DNA from: Paraconexibacter algicola
GTDB taxonomy: Bacteria; Actinomycetota; Thermoleophilia; Solirubrobacterales; Solirubrobacteraceae
DNA: 64,000 nucleotides
Direction: 5' to 3'
Assembly (NCBI RefSeq): GCF_003044185.1
Contig: NZ_PYYB01000001.1
Span: 2,190,978 to 2,254,977, forward strand
This document shows, in pieces, positions 26,158-34,901 of the stretch (position 1 is the first letter of the stretch; each line of letters starts with the position of its first letter). Below the pieces are notes generated by a model, which searched no databases, was not told where the DNA came from, and was given only the letters and a program-made list of their open reading frames with translations. Position numbers and translations under genes: made by a program.

Positions 26158-26203
26158 TTCTGGGTGATCTGCGGCCCGTATGTGGTCCTGCGGTCACCCA
26201 GTT
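26158..26203. repeat. Hairpin repeat, group 1 copy a
   Basis: CTGGGTGA ... TCACCCAG inverted arms around a ~26-base loop containing CCCGTATGTGGTCC. It lies between convergent genes (end of the quinone-reductase-like gene and end of the MFS gene), so it may end transcription from both sides. It shares its arms with the 36.8-37.05 kb group. Confidence 0.7.
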
Positions 26204-26278
26204 CGGCGGGCGGGCGGCACATGTGGTTCCTCCGGGGCGGCGGGTCGCGCCGCGGCGTCTGCCGCGCTGCCCGAGGCG

Positions 26279-26322
26279 CTCTGGGTGAGCCGGGGCCCGT
26301 ATGTGGTCCGCTGATCACCCAG
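26279..26322. repeat. Hairpin repeat, group 1 copy b
   Basis: A second copy with the same 8-bp arms (CTGGGTGA/TCACCCAG), the same loop core CCCGTATGTGGTCC and the same downstream word CGGCGGGCG as copy a. The 261 bases between the two convergent genes hold nothing else I can support. Confidence 0.7.
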
Positions 26323-26388
26323 TACGGCGGGCGCGCACGGGCGGCGCGGCGCGATCCCAGGGCGGGCGCCGCGGCGGGCAGACGGTGA

Positions 26389-27537
26389 TCACCGCGCCGT
26401 GGTCCGCGAGGTGTGCGCGAACAGCACGGCGACGCCGAGCGTCAGGACGGTGAGGGCCGCGAACACCTCGCGCACCGCGCCCGCTTCGACGGCCGGCCCC
26501 AGCGCGGCGATCGCCACGAGACCGCCGAGCGTGCCCGTCGTCCCGACGAACCCGACCGCCGCCCCGGGCGTCGCGGGCGAGCGACGAGCCGCCGCGTCCA
26601 CCACCGCCGCGAACGGCAGCCCGGCGGCCAGGCCCAGCGTGACCATCGCCACGACGAGCAGCTCCGGGGAGGACGCGACCGAGAGCAGCGCGGCACCGGA
26701 AGCCGCCGCCACCAGCGCGCCGAGGACCAGCCCGCGCGCGAACCCGCGCGGCCGTCCCGTCACGAGGACGCCGCCGAGCGGCCGCGTGAGGACCGATCCC
26801 GCGAGGACCGTGGCCCCCGCGACCCCGGCCGCGACCGGTCCGAACGCCCCGACACGGTCGAGGATCGTCGCGATCCAGTTCCCCAGCGAGAAGCTCAGGA
26901 CGATCGTGATCCCGAGCACCGCCCCGAGCGGCAGCAGCGCCCGCCGCCCCGGCCCGATCCCCGCAGCCGCCCGGCCGCGACCCCCGACCGGGCGCGGACC
27001 CGCACGTCGATCGGTCAGCGCCGCGACGAGGGCGAGCACCGCGAGCACGACCCCGCCCACGTACGGGGCGCGCCACCCGACCACGTCGACGAGCGCCGGT
27101 CCCGTCGCCACCGCGAGCGCGCCGCCCGCGCTCACCGCGCCTCCGACCGCGCCCTGCCCGCGCGCGCCCGCAGCGCGGACGCGCAGCGACGCGCAGACCA
27201 TCGTCGCCCCGCACCCGGCACCGGTGAGCAGGCGCAGCAGCGCGACCGCCGCCACGCCCTCGACGAGGAGCGCCGCGAGGTTGCCCGCCAGCAGCAGCCC
27301 GGCCGCTCCCGCGGCCACCGGTCGTGCCCCGACCCGGTCCACGAGCGCGCCCGCGGGCGCCTGCAGCAGCGCATGCGTCGACCACAGGGCGGACCCCAGC
27401 AGGCCGATGGCCGACAGCGACGCGTCGTAGTGCGCGGCCAGCGGGTCGGCGACCGCGCCGACCGCCGTGATGTTCCAGCCGGCCGCCACCGACACGACAC
27501 AGGCCGCGGTGACGTTTCCCCACGCGGACGCGCACAC
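26389..27537 (-). CDS. Major facilitator superfamily transporter
   Basis: 382 residues with about 12 hydrophobic segments, an early LLGSALWSTHALLQAPAGAL and a VDRVGARPV loop between TM2 and TM3 (MFS motif A variant). GTG 27537 gives a leaderless start (CAGGAT-N6-GTG) and puts the regulon site exactly 62.5 bp upstream, which decides the start. It probably exports or imports a pathway compound; direction and substrate unknown. Confidence 0.8.
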   Translation of the reverse strand: MCASAWGNVTAACVVSVAAGWNITAVGAVADPLAAHYDASLSAIGLLGSALWSTHALLQAPAGALVDRVGARPVAAGAAGLLLAGNLAALLVEGVAAVALLRLLTGAGCGATMVCASLRVRAAGARGQGAVGGAVSAGGALAVATGPALVDVVGWRAPYVGGVVLAVLALVAALTDRRAGPRPVGGRGRAAAGIGPGRRALLPLGAVLGITIVLSFSLGNWIATILDRVGAFGPVAAGVAGATVLAGSVLTRPLGGVLVTGRPRGFARGLVLGALVAAASGAALLSVASSPELLVVAMVTLGLAAGLPFAAVVDAAARRSPATPGAAVGFVGTTGTLGGLVAIAALGPAVEAGAVREVFAALTVLTLGVAVLFAHTSRTTAR

Positions 27538-27591
27538 TCTGCGATCCTGCGCGCCGCAGACGGACGTGCCGCAGACGGCGCGTGCGCGTCC

Positions 27592-27607
27592 TTGGAGGTA
27601 TCGCCAA
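27592..27607. promoter_or_regulatory. Catabolic-regulon site 5 (divergent: MFS and PPDK-like)
   Basis: TTGGAGGTATCGCCAA, centred -61.5 from ATG 27661 (GACGAT-N6-ATG) and -62.5 from the opposite GTG 27537 (CAGGAT-N6-GTG). It has the same two-way geometry as sites 4, 7 and 8. Confidence 0.68.
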
Positions 27608-27660
27608 CGGTCCGATGGGTACGAGGCGACCACCCGGGACGCAGCCGCGACGATGCGCTC

Positions 27661-29583
27661 ATGTCCAGAGCGGGAACCCACACCGTGCGCCGGTTCATCC
27701 ACACCTTCGAGTCGCCCGTCGAGAACCCCGCGCTCCTCGGCGGCAAGGGCGCGAGCCTCGTGCGCATGCGCGCGCTCGGCCTGCCGACGCCACCCGGGTT
27801 CACGATCTCCACCGACGGCTGGCGCGCGCGCCGGGAGGCGGACGCCGACGGCATCCCCGCCCAGATCGCCTCCGAGCTCGCCGAATGCGTGAGCTGGCTG
27901 GAGTCCGATCTGGGCCGGCGCTTCGAGGACCCGCAGGACCCCCTGCTGGTCTCCGTGCGCTCCGGGGCGCCGGTGTCGATGCCCGGCATGATGGACACCA
28001 TCCTCAACCTCGGCCTCAGCGACGAGACCGCCGCCGGCCTCGCCGCCGCCACCGAGGACGAGACGTTCGCCTACACGCTCTTCCGCCGCCTGCTGGAGAC
28101 CTTCGCGACCGTCGTGCGCGGCATCGACGGCGAGCTCGTCGCCGCGGCCGCCCCGAAGGACCTCGCCCCGCGCGACGCGTGCGCGCGCCTGCAGGAGGCG
28201 ATCGCGCAGCACAGCGGACGCCCGTTCCCGCAGCGCGCCTGCGAGCAGCTGTCCGAGGCGATCCAGGCGGTCTGGCGGTCCTGGGACAGCCGGCGCGCGC
28301 AGCGCTACCGCCGCTACGCGGGGATCCCCGACGACCTCGGCACCGCGGTCACCGTGCAGGCGATGGTGTTCGGGACCTACCCCCAGGAGTCCGGGACCGG
28401 CGTCGTGTTCACGCGCGACCCCGCGACCGGGTCCCCGCAGGCCTACGGGGACTACCTCGCCCGCGCACAGGGGGAGGACGTCGTCGCCGGAGGCCACGAC
28501 ACCGAGCCGCTCGACACGCTGCGGATCGAGATGCCCGCCGTGTACGCCGACCTCGAGGCCGCGCTCCCGCGCCTGGAGGCCGCGTACCGCGACATGTGCG
28601 ACGTCGAGTTCACGGTCGAGCGCGGCACCCTGTGGATCCTGCAGGCGCGGGCCGGTCAGCGCTCGGGGGCCGCCGCCGTGCGCATCGCGGTCGACCTCGT
28701 CGACGAGGGCCTCATCGCCATGGAGGACGCGATCGACCGCGTCCCCGTCGCCGCGATGACGCAGCTCCAGGCCCCGGTGTTCGCGCGCGAGCAGCAGCTC
28801 GACGTCCTCGGTGAGGGGACGCCCTCCTCCCCGGGGGCGGCCGTGGGGATCGCGGTGTTCGACACCGCCCGCGCGACCGAGCTCGCCGACGCGGGCCAGA
28901 AGGTCGTGCTGATCCGGCCCGAGACCTCACCCGAGGACATCGCGGGCATGATCAGCTCGGTCGCGATCGTCACCGCGGTCGGCGGCCGCACGAGCCACGC
29001 CGCGGTCGTCGCGCGCGGCATCGGCCGCCCCGCCGTCTGCGGCGTGAAGCAGCTCGACGTGGATCCCGCGGCGGCCGTCGCGCACTTCGACGGCCGTACG
29101 ATCCGCGAGGGCGAGCTCGTGGCGGTCGACGGCGTCGCCGGGATCATCGCCGCGGGCGACGTGCGCCTCGTGCCGGCGCAGCCGGGCCCGCGCGTCGCGC
29201 GGCTCCTGGCGTGGTGCGACGAGCGTCGTGCCCTGCCGATCTCCGCCGAGGTTCCCGACGGCTACACGACCATGGGCGGTCCGACCGACCCGGTGTCCGA
29301 GCGCGTCCTGATCGACGTCGACTGGGAGGGCCCGGAGTCCTCCGGGGTCGTCACGCGCACCGTCACCGCCGCCCTGGACGGCGGCGCGAGCGAGCTCGCG
29401 CTGGTCCTTCCCGAAGGCCTGGTGGAGGGCGACCTGCGTCCGGCCGCCGGCCCCTGGACGCAGCTCGTGGCCGACCCCGACAGCTGGTCCGCGCGGCTCC
29501 TCGCCGCGCGCCTCCAGCCGCAGGAAGTCCCTGCGTACAGCGAGGTTTCGGGCGGCCTTAGAAATGTCCACAAGCCTGCCTGA
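27661..29583 (+). CDS. Pyruvate-phosphate-dikinase-like protein lacking the PEP/pyruvate domain
   Basis: 640 residues. Residues 1-330 are a PPDK-type ATP-grasp module: GGKGASLVRM near the start, SVRSGAPVSMPGMMDTILNL around 98-117, and FTRDPATG. Residues ~385-480 are the phospho-His domain, with the acceptor His446 in GGRTSHAAVVARGIGRP. Canonical PPDK has about 870 residues, with a C-terminal TIM barrel binding PEP/pyruvate; that barrel is absent, replaced by ~150 unrecognised residues. It can therefore autophosphorylate from ATP but needs another protein or a small acceptor. Leaderless ATG under regulon control. Confidence 0.8.
   Translation: MSRAGTHTVRRFIHTFESPVENPALLGGKGASLVRMRALGLPTPPGFTISTDGWRARREADADGIPAQIASELAECVSWLESDLGRRFEDPQDPLLVSVRSGAPVSMPGMMDTILNLGLSDETAAGLAAATEDETFAYTLFRRLLETFATVVRGIDGELVAAAAPKDLAPRDACARLQEAIAQHSGRPFPQRACEQLSEAIQAVWRSWDSRRAQRYRRYAGIPDDLGTAVTVQAMVFGTYPQESGTGVVFTRDPATGSPQAYGDYLARAQGEDVVAGGHDTEPLDTLRIEMPAVYADLEAALPRLEAAYRDMCDVEFTVERGTLWILQARAGQRSGAAAVRIAVDLVDEGLIAMEDAIDRVPVAAMTQLQAPVFAREQQLDVLGEGTPSSPGAAVGIAVFDTARATELADAGQKVVLIRPETSPEDIAGMISSVAIVTAVGGRTSHAAVVARGIGRPAVCGVKQLDVDPAAAVAHFDGRTIREGELVAVDGVAGIIAAGDVRLVPAQPGPRVARLLAWCDERRALPISAEVPDGYTTMGGPTDPVSERVLIDVDWEGPESSGVVTRTVTAALDGGASELALVLPEGLVEGDLRPAAGPWTQLVADPDSWSARLLAARLQPQEVPAYSEVSGGLRNVHKPA
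29558..29573 (+). promoter_or_regulatory. Catabolic-regulon site 6 (ABC importer), degenerate
   Basis: TTAGAAATGTCCACAA, weaker than the other copies. A -10 TAGCGT at 29615-29620 predicts a start near 29628, which again puts the site at about -62.5. Here the transcript has a ~55-nt leader with its own ribosome-binding site. It overlaps the 3' end of the PPDK-like gene. Confidence 0.45.
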
Positions 29584-29682
29584 CGGCTCCTGAACAGGCG
29601 GTCAGTAGACCGCCTAGCGTCGGTCTCGAACAAGGCCGCGGCCGGTCGGTCAGCGGCGGTGTCGAGTCAGGAGAGGTTTCAG

Positions 29683-30843
29683 ATGGGTTCCACGTTCCGT
29701 GGGCGAGCAGCGCTTGGCGCTGCGCTCGCCGCACTGGTCTTCGCCGCCGGGTGCGGCGACGACGACGACAGCAGCAGCACGCCGGCGTCGTCCGGCGACA
29801 CGACGACGCAGGCCGCGTCGCCCGACACCGCCGGAGGCGACGCCGCCGCCGAGGTCGCGAAGTACACGAAGCTCACCGGCGTCGAGTTCCCGCAGCCCGA
29901 CGAGCCGTTCGACCCGGGGACCGGGAAGGTCGCGGTCATCAGCTGCGGCAACGCCGGCATCAACTGCCTGCAGGGCGCCAAGGACGTCCAGGCCGCCGCC
30001 AAGGCGATGGGCTGGACGCCGTCACCGATCTTCGACGGCGAGTTCACCCCGGCCAAGCAGGCGGGCTTCGTCCAGCAGGCCGTCCAGGAGAAGTACGACG
30101 CGATCGTGCTCGTCTCGATCGACGCCCAGTCGATCAAGGCCGCGGTCGACGCGGCGGCGGCCGCCGACATCCCGATCTCGTGCGTGATGTGCGTCAACCC
30201 CGCCTTCGCGGGCACCGTCACCGACGTGACCTCCGGGGGGATCTCCGAGGGCAAGGCCATCGGGGCCTGGATGGCGGCCAACGCCGAGGGCGGCAAGGCG
30301 AAGATCGTCGCGTACGACGACAAGTCGTTCCCGATCGTCGCCGCGCGCCGCAAGAACATGACCGAGGAGCTCGCCCGGCTCTGCCCCGACTGCGAGGTGG
30401 AGAACGCGGACTTCCCGACCTCCGACCTGCAGAAGGCCGGTGCCCCGACGTTCACCGGCATGCTCGCGAGCAACCCGGCAGGCCAGCTCGACTTCGTCGC
30501 CGGACCGTACGACCCCGCGTCGATCCCGTTCGCCAAGGCCGCGCAGCAGCAGGGCCGCGACGACTTCAAGCTCACCGGCTACGACGCGTCGCCGGACTTC
30601 GTGAAGCTCATCGCCGACGGCAGCGGCGTCGCCGCCGCCACGACCGCCGCCCCGTTCCCGTACGCCTCCTGGGGCGCCATGGACCAGGTCGCGCGGATCA
30701 AGGCCGGCAAGCAGCCGTGGGAGTCCACCGAGCTGCCCGTGGCCCTCGTCACCAAGGACAACGCCGCCCAGGTCACCGACGGGTTCTTCGCCCCGGCGGA
30801 CTTCGACTACGAGGCGATGTTCAAGGAGCAGTGGGGCAGGTAG
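29683..30843 (+). CDS. ABC importer substrate-binding lipoprotein (sugar-type, Peripla_BP_4)
   Basis: 386 residues. A signal peptide ends in a lipobox (LVFAAGC, lipidated Cys about residue 24), followed by an acidic/Ser-Thr linker. The type I periplasmic-binding fold starts at about 75 (KVAVISCGNAGINCLQG) and includes DAIVLVSIDAQSIKAAVDAA. The mature protein has several Cys pairs (SCGNAGINC, CVMC, CPDC), unusual for this family and possibly disulphides. AGGAGAGG precedes ATG 29683. It binds the imported compound for the RbsA/RbsC-type genes downstream. Confidence 0.88.
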   Translation: MGSTFRGRAALGAALAALVFAAGCGDDDDSSSTPASSGDTTTQAASPDTAGGDAAAEVAKYTKLTGVEFPQPDEPFDPGTGKVAVISCGNAGINCLQGAKDVQAAAKAMGWTPSPIFDGEFTPAKQAGFVQQAVQEKYDAIVLVSIDAQSIKAAVDAAAAADIPISCVMCVNPAFAGTVTDVTSGGISEGKAIGAWMAANAEGGKAKIVAYDDKSFPIVAARRKNMTEELARLCPDCEVENADFPTSDLQKAGAPTFTGMLASNPAGQLDFVAGPYDPASIPFAKAAQQQGRDDFKLTGYDASPDFVKLIADGSGVAAATTAAPFPYASWGAMDQVARIKAGKQPWESTELPVALVTKDNAAQVTDGFFAPADFDYEAMFKEQWGR

Positions 30844-30870
30844 CCCGCTGACCGTCCCGGGATCACCACC

Positions 30871-32313
30871 ATGAGCACGCACGACATCGCCATCAGCGGG
30901 CTGCGCAAGAGCTTCGGTCGCAACGAGGTCCTGCGCGGCATCGACCTGCGGATCGAGGCCGGCGAGTTCGTCGGGCTCATGGGACCCAACGGGGCGGGCA
31001 AGTCGACCCTGATCAAGATCCTCGGCGGGGTGTACCAGCGCTCCGCCGGGGAGATCACCTACGCCGGCGAGGCGGTCCGCAGCCTCGCCGAGCGCCCCGA
31101 GGTCGGGTTCATCCACCAGGACCTCGGGCTCGTCGACGCGCTGCCGATCGTCGACAACCTGCGGCTGGGCGAGGCGCCGATGCGGCGCCTCGGCCCGCTG
31201 CTGGACCGCGGCCGGGAGCGGCGCGCCGCCGAGGCGGCGCTCGCCCGCGTCGAGCTGGACCGGCCCGTCACGACGCTCGTCGGGGACCTGTCCCCGGGCG
31301 AGAAGACCCTGGTCGCGGTCGCCCGGCTCCTCGACCGCGGCGCGCGCGTCCTCTTCATCGACGAGACCACGTCGACGCTCCCGCCCGGCGATGCCCAGCG
31401 GCTGATCCGGACGCTGCGCGACACGGTGGCCGCCGACGGCGCGACCGTGATCATGGTCAGCCACAAGCTCAGCGAGATCCTCGACGCCACGAAGCGGATC
31501 GTCGTGATCCTCGACGGCGTGATCGCCGCCGACGTGGCGGCCGCCGGCCTCGACCGCCCGCGACTGGTGAAGCTGCTCGTCGCGCACGAGCGACCCGACG
31601 GCGGGCCGGTGCTCGCCGCCCACGACCGCGGCGAGGAGCGGCTGCGCCTGGAGGGCGCGTGCGCCGGGCGCTGCGGCCCGGTCGACCTGACGGTGCACGC
31701 CGGCGAGGTCGTCGGGCTGACCGGGCTCGCGGGCTCCGGGCTGCACGACGTCGGCTACCTCGCCCACGGCGCGCTGCGACCGACCGCCGGCCGGGTGGTC
31801 CGCGCGCCCGGCGTGCGCAGCGCGCTCGTGCCACCGCACCGCGAGTCCCAGGGCGGCTTCGCGGAGCTGTCGGTCCAGGCGAACCTGACGATCTCCGCGC
31901 TGCCGTCGTGGCGCGGCCGGGCGACCCGCCTGCTGCGCGGCCGCGCCGAGCGCAGCGACGCCCACGAGATGGTCGGCCGGCTGGACGTGCGCCCCGGGGA
32001 TCCGCAGGCGCCGTTCGGCACGCTCTCCGGCGGGAACAAGCAGAAGGTCGTGTTCGGCCGCGCGATGTTCCGCCGGCCCGACGTCTACGTCCTGTGCGAG
32101 CCGACCCGCGGTGTCGACGTGCAGACCCGCGAGACGCTCTACGACCTGATCCGCGGGCTGCGCGCCGAGGGCGCCGCGGTCCTGCTCATCTCCTCGGACT
32201 CCGAGGACCTGTTCGCGGTCTGCGACCGCATCGCCGTGGTGGAGCAGGGTCGGCTGCGCGACTTCACCGCCATCGACGAGATCACCCCCGACGCGCTGGA
32301 GGCGTTCATCTGA
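30871..32313 (+). CDS. Sugar-type ABC importer ATPase, two fused ABC domains (RbsA-like)
   Basis: 480 residues. Domain 1 has Walker A GPNGAGKST, signature LSPGEKTLVAVA and Walker B VLFIDET. Domain 2 has a degenerate Walker A (LTGLAGSGLHD), as in RbsA/MglA, signature LSGGNKQKVVFGRA, and CEPTRGVDVQT after Walker B. Only one competent ATP site is usual in this family. It is 27 bases after the binding-protein gene and overlaps the permease start by one base. Confidence 0.9.
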   Translation: MSTHDIAISGLRKSFGRNEVLRGIDLRIEAGEFVGLMGPNGAGKSTLIKILGGVYQRSAGEITYAGEAVRSLAERPEVGFIHQDLGLVDALPIVDNLRLGEAPMRRLGPLLDRGRERRAAEAALARVELDRPVTTLVGDLSPGEKTLVAVARLLDRGARVLFIDETTSTLPPGDAQRLIRTLRDTVAADGATVIMVSHKLSEILDATKRIVVILDGVIAADVAAAGLDRPRLVKLLVAHERPDGGPVLAAHDRGEERLRLEGACAGRCGPVDLTVHAGEVVGLTGLAGSGLHDVGYLAHGALRPTAGRVVRAPGVRSALVPPHRESQGGFAELSVQANLTISALPSWRGRATRLLRGRAERSDAHEMVGRLDVRPGDPQAPFGTLSGGNKQKVVFGRAMFRRPDVYVLCEPTRGVDVQTRETLYDLIRGLRAEGAAVLLISSDSEDLFAVCDRIAVVEQGRLRDFTAIDEITPDALEAFI

Positions 32314-33560
32314 TGTCCACCCCCGAGGTCCTTCCCGCCCACGCCGGCCCGCCGCCGAGCGCGCCCCCCGCGCCCGCGGCCGCACCCCGCGACGGCGCCG
32401 TCCGCCGGTTCCTGGGCTCCACCGGCTTCCAGGGCTCGATCACGTTCGTGGCGTTCCTGATCGTCTTCGCCGTCTACGTGATCTGGCTCGGCGACACGTT
32501 CGCGAGCACCGACGCGCGGTTCCTGGACATCCACCAGAACGCGCCCGTGCTGATCCTCGGGCTCGCGGTGATGGGCACGCTCATCGCCGGGCAGTTCGAC
32601 CTGTCGGTCGGCGGCATGGCGACGCTGACGACCTTCCTGGCGATCGGGCTGAAGATCAACGAGGACTGGCCGTTCGCGCTCGTGCTCGCGGTCTGCCTCG
32701 GGATCGGCGTGCTCGGCGGGCTCGTCAACGGGCTGCTCGTGATGCGGCTGAAGGTCAACACGTTCATCGCCACGCTCGGCACCGGCGGGCTGTTCGGCGG
32801 CTTCGCGTCCGTCTACGGCAAGGGCACGCAGCTCTCGCCGACCGACGACTCCGCGCCGCTCCCGGGCTGGTTCACCGGCCCCGACTCGATCGGCGCGTTC
32901 GGCCACAAGTTCCCGGCCGCGATCCTCTGGGCCGGCGTGGCGGGCGTCGCGCTCGCGGGGTTCCTGGCGCTGCGCCGCCGCCGGCCCGCGGACCGCTCGC
33001 CGCGCACGTGGGACGCGATCAGCGCCCTGGTGACGCTGCTCGTCCTCGGGCTCGCGGTCGGCGTGCTCGGCGTCGACGGCTGGATCGAGACGACCTCGTG
33101 GACGATCGGGATCCTGCTCGTCGTCGGCCTGCTGGTCTGGGTGCTGTTCACGCGCACGACCTACGGTCGGTACCTGCACGCGACCGGCTCCAACCCGGAG
33201 GCGGCGCGGCTGGCCGGGGTCAACCCGGAGAAGGAGACGATCCGGGCGTTCGTGCTCGGCGGCCTGCTCGCCGCGCTCGCCGGTGTCATCCTCGCCGCCA
33301 ACCAGGGCTCGGCGTCCCCGGACGCCGGGGTCGGCTTCCTGCTCCCCGCGTTCGCCGCCGCGTTCCTGTCGACCGTGGTGCTGTCGACGGGGCGCTTCAC
33401 GGTGTGGGGTGCGCTGATCGGCGGCACGTTCCTCGTCTGGGTCTCCCAGGGCCTGATCGTCGGGGGCCTGGCGTTCACCTACACCGACGTCGTCAACGGC
33501 GTCGTGCTCGTCCTCGCCGTCGCGCTGTCGACGACGCTCGGGCGCCGGGCCCTGCGCTGA
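32313..33560 (+). CDS. Sugar-type ABC importer permease (RbsC-like)
   Basis: 415 residues, about 10 membrane segments. GQFDLSVGGMATLTTFLAI, MRLKVNTFIATLGTGGLFGG and YGRYLHATGSNPEAARLAG are the hallmarks of the RbsC/BPD_transp_2 family. The N-terminus has a Pro/Ala-rich cytoplasmic tail. ATG 32313 overlaps the ATPase stop (TGATG). Such importers also serve non-sugar ligands in catabolic clusters of actinobacteria. Confidence 0.9.
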   Translation: MSTPEVLPAHAGPPPSAPPAPAAAPRDGAVRRFLGSTGFQGSITFVAFLIVFAVYVIWLGDTFASTDARFLDIHQNAPVLILGLAVMGTLIAGQFDLSVGGMATLTTFLAIGLKINEDWPFALVLAVCLGIGVLGGLVNGLLVMRLKVNTFIATLGTGGLFGGFASVYGKGTQLSPTDDSAPLPGWFTGPDSIGAFGHKFPAAILWAGVAGVALAGFLALRRRRPADRSPRTWDAISALVTLLVLGLAVGVLGVDGWIETTSWTIGILLVVGLLVWVLFTRTTYGRYLHATGSNPEAARLAGVNPEKETIRAFVLGGLLAALAGVILAANQGSASPDAGVGFLLPAFAAAFLSTVVLSTGRFTVWGALIGGTFLVWVSQGLIVGGLAFTYTDVVNGVVLVLAVALSTTLGRRALR

Positions 33561-33705
33561 GACGCGCGGCGCGCGCGGCGATGGCCGGCCGGTCGTCGCC
33601 GTGCGCGGAGGTGCCGCTGCGCGCCGTGGGCGAGTGCGCGCAGCTCCTCGCGCTCGACCCGACGGGCGGCACGACCGCGCGTGCCGCAGGTGCTCGCTCG
33701 CGACC

Positions 33706-34776
33706 TCAGCGCAGCCCGGCGAAGGTCGCGGCCTCTTCGAGCAGCCGCGGGACGTCGTGCTCGAGGTCGCGCGCGTACGGCGTCGTCAGCGCGCCCGCGA
33801 GGAACTGCGCGTACGCGCCCTCGACGATCGTCGCGAGCTTCCAGAACGCGAGCGTCATGTACCAGTCCAGGTGCTCCAGCGAGCGACCTGACGCCTCCTC
33901 GTAGCGGGCGGCGAGGACCGCGCGCCCGGGCGCGCCGGCGCCACGGGTGACCGCCTGGACCTTCGGCATCGCCGGGGTGGCGGGGCGCTCGTCGCCCCAG
34001 AACCCGAGGAACAGCCCGACGTCCAGCAGCGGGTCGCCGATCGTGGCCATCTCCCAGTCGATGATCGCCGCGACGGCCGGTGGCTCGCCGAGCGTCACGA
34101 GGCAGTTGTCGAGGTGGAAGTCGCCGTGGAGGATCCCCGGCTCGCCGTCGGCCGGCTGGTGGGCGGCGAGCCACGACGCGATCTCCGCGTGCCAGGGCAG
34201 CTCGCGCACGCGGTAGCGGTCGAGCTGCCGCGTCCAGCGACCGACCTGCCGGTCGAGGAAGCCGTCGGGGCGGCCGAACCCGTCGAGGCCGGCGGCCCGC
34301 CAGTCCGCGCGGTGCAGGGCGCCGAGCGCGTCCATGACCGCCTCGCCGATGCCCGTGAGCGTCGCGGCGTCCGCGACCCGGTCGCCGGGCAGGTCCCACA
34401 GCAGCGCGTGACCCTCGGCCGCCTCCATGACCAGCGCGGGGGCGGGCACGACGGCCGGGTCGTCGATCAGCGCCAGCGGTGCCGGGGCCGGGACGTCGGT
34501 CTGGGCGAGCGCGGTCAGCAGGGTGTGCTCGCGGGCCATGTCGTGGGCGCTCGGGTCGATGGCGTCGTGCGGCGGCCGTCGCAGGATCCGCCGGGCGGTC
34601 GGGGAGCGCAGCAGCAGCGTCTCGTTGGAGTTCCCGCCGCTGAGGCGGTCCAGGACGAACGGGCCCGGGTCGCCGAGGTGCTCGGTGAGCCACGCCGACA
34701 GCGGCCCGTCGACGGGCACGCCGCGGCCCCCGGGGCCGGACGCGGTGGGATCGGACGCGGACGCGGAGGAGGACAC
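33706..34776 (-). CDS. APH-family kinase, ACAD10/11- and LvaA-like
   Basis: 356 residues. The aminoglycoside-phosphotransferase fold is shown by LSGGNSNETLLL (nucleotide loop), HGDFHLDNCLV (catalytic Asp and Asn of the Brenner motif) and IIDWEMATIGDPLLDVG (metal-binding Asp). HGDFHLDN with IDWEMATIGDPL is the form seen in the kinase domain of ACAD10/ACAD11 and in LvaA, which phosphorylate 4-hydroxyacyl-CoA, rather than in drug-resistance enzymes. GTG 34776 is leaderless (GAACCT-N7-GTG), with the regulon site at -63.5. It is divergent from a short-chain dehydrogenase. Confidence 0.83.
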   Translation of the reverse strand: MSSSASASDPTASGPGGRGVPVDGPLSAWLTEHLGDPGPFVLDRLSGGNSNETLLLRSPTARRILRRPPHDAIDPSAHDMAREHTLLTALAQTDVPAPAPLALIDDPAVVPAPALVMEAAEGHALLWDLPGDRVADAATLTGIGEAVMDALGALHRADWRAAGLDGFGRPDGFLDRQVGRWTRQLDRYRVRELPWHAEIASWLAAHQPADGEPGILHGDFHLDNCLVTLGEPPAVAAIIDWEMATIGDPLLDVGLFLGFWGDERPATPAMPKVQAVTRGAGAPGRAVLAARYEEASGRSLEHLDWYMTLAFWKLATIVEGAYAQFLAGALTTPYARDLEHDVPRLLEEAATFAGLR

Positions 34777-34831
34777 GACGACGAGGTTCGCGCTCGGCGC
34801 CCGCGTGCGCCCGCGCGTGGGCGCGAGGGTC

Positions 34832-34847
34832 TTGGAGCGTTCTCCAA
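34832..34847. promoter_or_regulatory. Catabolic-regulon site 7 (divergent: APH kinase and SDR), best palindrome
   Basis: TTGGAG-CGTT-CTCCAA, the perfect form of the motif (6-bp arms, 4-bp spacer). Centred -62.5 from ATG 34902 (TATGGT-N6-ATG) and -63.5 from GTG 34776. Confidence 0.75.
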
Positions 34848-34901
34848 CCCCGTGCGGCGCAGGGCCGGGGTGGCGCGCGGTCGCGCACCTATGGTCGAGC
34901 C

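Noticed and set aside
26413-27660. An in-frame N-terminal extension of the PPDK-like gene
   Set aside because: It is antisense to the MFS gene, is low in complexity, and would cross the regulon site and the leaderless start at 27661.
33706-34776. Antibiotic (aminoglycoside) resistance gene
   Set aside because: The HGDFHLDN and IDWEMATIGDPL forms and the acyl-CoA gene context match ACAD10/11-type kinases, not drug phosphotransferases.
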